Part shown: piece by piece, positions 5,132-7,357 of the stretch
Layout: every line of letters starts with the position of its first letter
How positions within the stretch are numbered: the stretch's first letter is position 1
NCBI GenBank assembly: GCA_902633885.1
Contig: CACPIK010000030.1
Span: 1-7,357 of the forward strand
Source: an uncultured Pelagibacteraceae bacterium
GTDB lineage: Bacteria; Pseudomonadota; Alphaproteobacteria; Pelagibacterales; Pelagibacteraceae
Length of the DNA: 7,357 nt
Direction of reading: 5' to 3'
Program-made: the position numbers and the translations under genes
Notes under the pieces: model-generated
Seen by the model: only the letters and a program-made list of their open reading frames with translations
Told to the model about the DNA's origin: nothing
Databases searched by the model: none

Positions 5132-6466
5132 ATGATTTCAAAAAAAATTTTTATCAAAACCTTTGGTTGTCAAATGAATGAATACGACTCGAACAGAATT
5201 TATGATTCTGTTACTAATTTAGGATTTATAAAGACAAAAGATCAATCAAAAGCAGAATGTTATATTTTAAATACTTGCCATATAAGAGATAAAGCTAAAG
5301 AAAAAGTCTATCACGAAATAGGTAGAGTAAAAGAATTATATAAAGGAAAAAAAAAACCAATTGTAGTTGTTGCTGGATGTGTAGCACAAGCTGAAAATCA
5401 AGAAATGATTAAAAGAGAGCCATATATAGATATTGTTATTGGCCCACAATCTTATCATAAAATTAATAGTCTTTTAGAAAAATATATTAAAGATGAAAAA
5501 CAAGAAGAAACAGAATTTGATACTGTAGCTAAATTTAAATATTTTGATGATATCAAAAATACAAATAATAAAGTTTCTGCTTATTTAACAATACAAGAAG
5601 GTTGTGATAAGTTTTGTAATTTTTGTGTTGTTCCGTATACAAGAGGCCCTGAGTACTCAAGGCCATTTTATCAAATTATTAATGAAGTGGAAAAATTGAT
5701 CCAAAATGGAGCAAAAGAAATAATACTATTAGGTCAAAATGTTAATGCATATTCATACAGAGTAAATTCAAAAGAATATAGAATTTCCGATTTAATAAAC
5801 CATATGAATCAATACAAAGAATTGAGTAGAATTAGATACATAACTTCTCACCCCAATGATATGACAGATGATTTAATTGAATGTTATCAGGCTAGTCAGA
5901 AATTAATGCCTTTTGTTCATTTGCCAATTCAAAGCGGTTCTAACAAAATATTAAAGTTAATGAATAGAAAGCATACTGTTGAAGATTATCTAAAAATTTA
6001 TAATAAATTAATAAATATTAATTCTGAAATAAAATTTTCTAGTGATTTTATAATTGGATATCCTGGGGAAACCGAAAAAGAATTTAGTGAAACATTAACT
6101 TTATTAGATAAAATAAAATTCATTAATTCATTTTCATTTATTTTTAGTCCAAGGCCTGGAACAAAGGCAGCCAAACTTAAAATGATTAATAAAAATGTAA
6201 CAAAAGAAAGATTGATTACTATACAAAAAAAATTATTTAATAATCAAATTGAATTAAATCAATCTATGGAAAATAAATTAATTGAAGTACTTGTTGAAAA
6301 TAAACTTGAAAAGCAAAATAAATATTTTGGAAGAAACAACTTTTTATCACCGGTTATTTTTCAAGGTAATGACAGTTATATTGGTAAATTAGTTAAAATT
6401 TATATTGAAAGTAGTAATCAAAATACATTATTTGGAAAAATAAAAAAAGATATGAAAGCAGCATAG
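5132..6466 (+). CDS. miaB: tRNA-2-methylthio-N6-dimethylallyladenosine synthase MiaB
   Basis: A radical-SAM methylthiotransferase that adds a methylthio group to C2 of i6A37 in tRNAs reading UNN codons, using two [4Fe-4S] clusters. From the ATG at 5132 it has 444 residues, normal for the family. The N-terminal MTTase domain carries C13 (TFGCQMNEYDS), C49 (NTCHIRDKA) and C83 (AGCVAQAE), ligands of the auxiliary cluster. The radical-SAM CxxxCxxC is C158, C162 and C165 in EGCDKFCNFC, followed by the conserved RGPEYSRP. SSDFIIGYPGET and FSPRPGTKAA are also typical. The C-terminal TRAM domain (about 378-438) is degenerate but recognisable. The frame is open back to 5048, inside the oxygenase gene, but MISKKIFIKTFGCQMNEYDS is the family N-terminus, so 5132 is the start. 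It lies 4 bases after the oxygenase stop and 1 base before the phoH start, and no Shine-Dalgarno is visible. Confidence 0.96.
   Translation: MISKKIFIKTFGCQMNEYDSNRIYDSVTNLGFIKTKDQSKAECYILNTCHIRDKAKEKVYHEIGRVKELYKGKKKPIVVVAGCVAQAENQEMIKREPYIDIVIGPQSYHKINSLLEKYIKDEKQEETEFDTVAKFKYFDDIKNTNNKVSAYLTIQEGCDKFCNFCVVPYTRGPEYSRPFYQIINEVEKLIQNGAKEIILLGQNVNAYSYRVNSKEYRISDLINHMNQYKELSRIRYITSHPNDMTDDLIECYQASQKLMPFVHLPIQSGSNKILKLMNRKHTVEDYLKIYNKLININSEIKFSSDFIIGYPGETEKEFSETLTLLDKIKFINSFSFIFSPRPGTKAAKLKMINKNVTKERLITIQKKLFNNQIELNQSMENKLIEVLVENKLEKQNKYFGRNNFLSPVIFQGNDSYIGKLVKIYIESSNQNTLFGKIKKDMKAA
5645..5664. repeat. Near-perfect 20-bp GC-rich palindrome within miaB
   Basis: GGCCCTGAGTACTCAAGGCC pairs with itself at 9 of 10 positions, the exception being C5649 against A5660. 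At about 60% GC it stands out from the surrounding DNA. It codes for the conserved stretch after the radical-SAM cysteines (RGPEYSRP), so protein constraint may explain it. No function can be assigned. Confidence 0.45.
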
Positions 6467-6467
6467 A

Positions 6468-7357
6468 TTGAATAATATAGCTCAAAAAAATTTAAGATCA
6501 GAATTAAAATTTGTTTATTCTGAAAACAATAGTTTGAGTATAATATTTCAAAAAAATGATTTGTTATTAGGTGTTGTTGGAGAGTTTAATAATAATTTAA
6601 AAGAATTAGAAAAAATTACAGAAACTAATATTTATTCTAGAGGAAACTCTATTTTAGTAAAAAGTGATCCAGAAAAAAATGATTTAGTTAAAAATGCTAT
6701 TCAATTTCTGACCAAACAGTTTTTAAATAATGGATCTATCGAAAAAAAAGATATACTTTCTTCAGTAAATAAATTTATGATTAATGAAAAAAATAACAGT
6801 TCTGAAAAAAATATAGAATATATAATTAAAACACCAAAGAAATCTGTAATTCCAAGATCAGAAAAACAAAAGAGTTATGTTAGAGCTCTTAAAGATTCCG
6901 AAATTATTATTTCAGCTGGTCCCGCAGGAACTGGAAAAACTTTTTTGGCAGTTGCTGTTGCTTTGACAATGCTTTTAGACAAAAAAATAGATAGAATTAT
7001 TTTATCAAGACCAGCTGTAGAAGCTGGAGAAAGACTTGGTTTTCTTCCAGGTGATATGAGAGAAAAAGTTGATCCATATTTGAGACCATTATATGATTCG
7101 CTTTATGATTTATTAGACTTTGAAAAAATTCAAAAAAAAATTGAAGTTGGTGATATAGAAATTGCTCCTCTTGCATTTATGAGGGGAAGAACATTAAAAA
7201 ATTCATTTGCTATTCTAGATGAGGCTCAAAATGCTACCGATACTCAAATTAAAATGTTCTTAACAAGAATTGGTGAGAATTCAAAAATAGTAATTAATGG
7301 AGATCCTTCACAAATAGATCTACCAAATAAGTCATTATCAGGACTTAATCGTTCAAA
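6468..7357 (+). CDS. phoH: PhoH-family ATPase, 5' part (3' end cut by window edge)
   Basis: This is a cytoplasmic P-loop NTPase of the PhoH/PhoL type, related to superfamily 1 helicase domains and usually encoded just before ybeY (rRNA maturation), with which a role in RNA metabolism is suspected. The frame runs open to the right edge for 296 residues. The N-terminal part (1-125) is poorly conserved. The PhoH domain begins near VIPRSEKQKSYVRAL (128-141) and shows Walker A GPAGTGKT (151-158), SRPAVEAGERLGFLPGD (180-196), MRGRTLKNSFAILDEAQN with Walker B D251-E252, and GDPSQIDLP (278-286). The only reasonable start is TTG at 6468, one base after the miaB stop. The frame is closed by TGA at 6453-6455, and the first in-frame ATG is about 100 codons in. 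It is probably translated by coupling to miaB. The end is missing, and ybeY is expected beyond the edge by known gene order. Confidence 0.94.
   Translation, partial: MNNIAQKNLRSELKFVYSENNSLSIIFQKNDLLLGVVGEFNNNLKELEKITETNIYSRGNSILVKSDPEKNDLVKNAIQFLTKQFLNNGSIEKKDILSSVNKFMINEKNNSSEKNIEYIIKTPKKSVIPRSEKQKSYVRALKDSEIIISAGPAGTGKTFLAVAVALTMLLDKKIDRIILSRPAVEAGERLGFLPGDMREKVDPYLRPLYDSLYDLLDFEKIQKKIEVGDIEIAPLAFMRGRTLKNSFAILDEAQNATDTQIKMFLTRIGENSKIVINGDPSQIDLPNKSLSGLNRS

Overview
The window looks like a stretch of an AT-rich, gene-dense alphaproteobacterial genome, most likely from the SAR11 / Candidatus Pelagibacter clade. Four things point there: very low GC throughout, spacers of 0 to 48 bases between genes, an alphaproteobacterial-type Fur without the C-terminal CxxC zinc cysteines, and a core gene order (trpS, nifU-like, tsaB, fur, miaB, phoH) that I know from alphaproteobacteria. 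This assignment comes from family knowledge and was not checked by a database search.

Layout: (1) 1-940, the 3' part of trpS (tryptophanyl-tRNA synthetase), cut by the left edge. (2) 986-1528, an Nfu-type Fe-S cluster scaffold/carrier. (3) 1577-2698, a membrane-anchored Bax-like glucosaminidase, facing (4) 2701-3753 on the minus strand, a secreted polysaccharide (NodB-type) deacetylase; the two stop codons are 2 bases apart. (5) The deacetylase 5' end overlaps, head to head, the 5' end of tsaB (3701-4078), which is about half the usual length. (6) From tsaB rightward there is a tight plus-strand operon: tsaB, fur (4087-4512), a 2-oxoglutarate/Fe(II) oxygenase (4513-5127), miaB (5132-6466) and phoH (6468 to past the right edge), with gaps of 8, 0, 4 and 1 bases.

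Functional picture: two proteins act in tRNA modification (TsaB for t6A, MiaB for ms2i6A), both on base 37 of anticodon loops. TrpS charges tRNA. Nfu could supply Fe-S clusters to enzymes such as MiaB, and Fur senses metal status. The Bax-like and deacetylase genes form an envelope-glycan pair sitting inside this otherwise translation- and iron-centred core cluster.

The points most worth a second look are the half-length TsaB, the head-to-head coding overlap with the deacetylase, the unassigned oxygenase wedged between fur and miaB, and the absence of rimI from its usual place. I saw no tRNA or rRNA gene, CRISPR array, insertion sequence, attachment site or origin. No stretch over 300 bases lacks a gene. 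I found no clearly new multi-gene defence or mobile system here.
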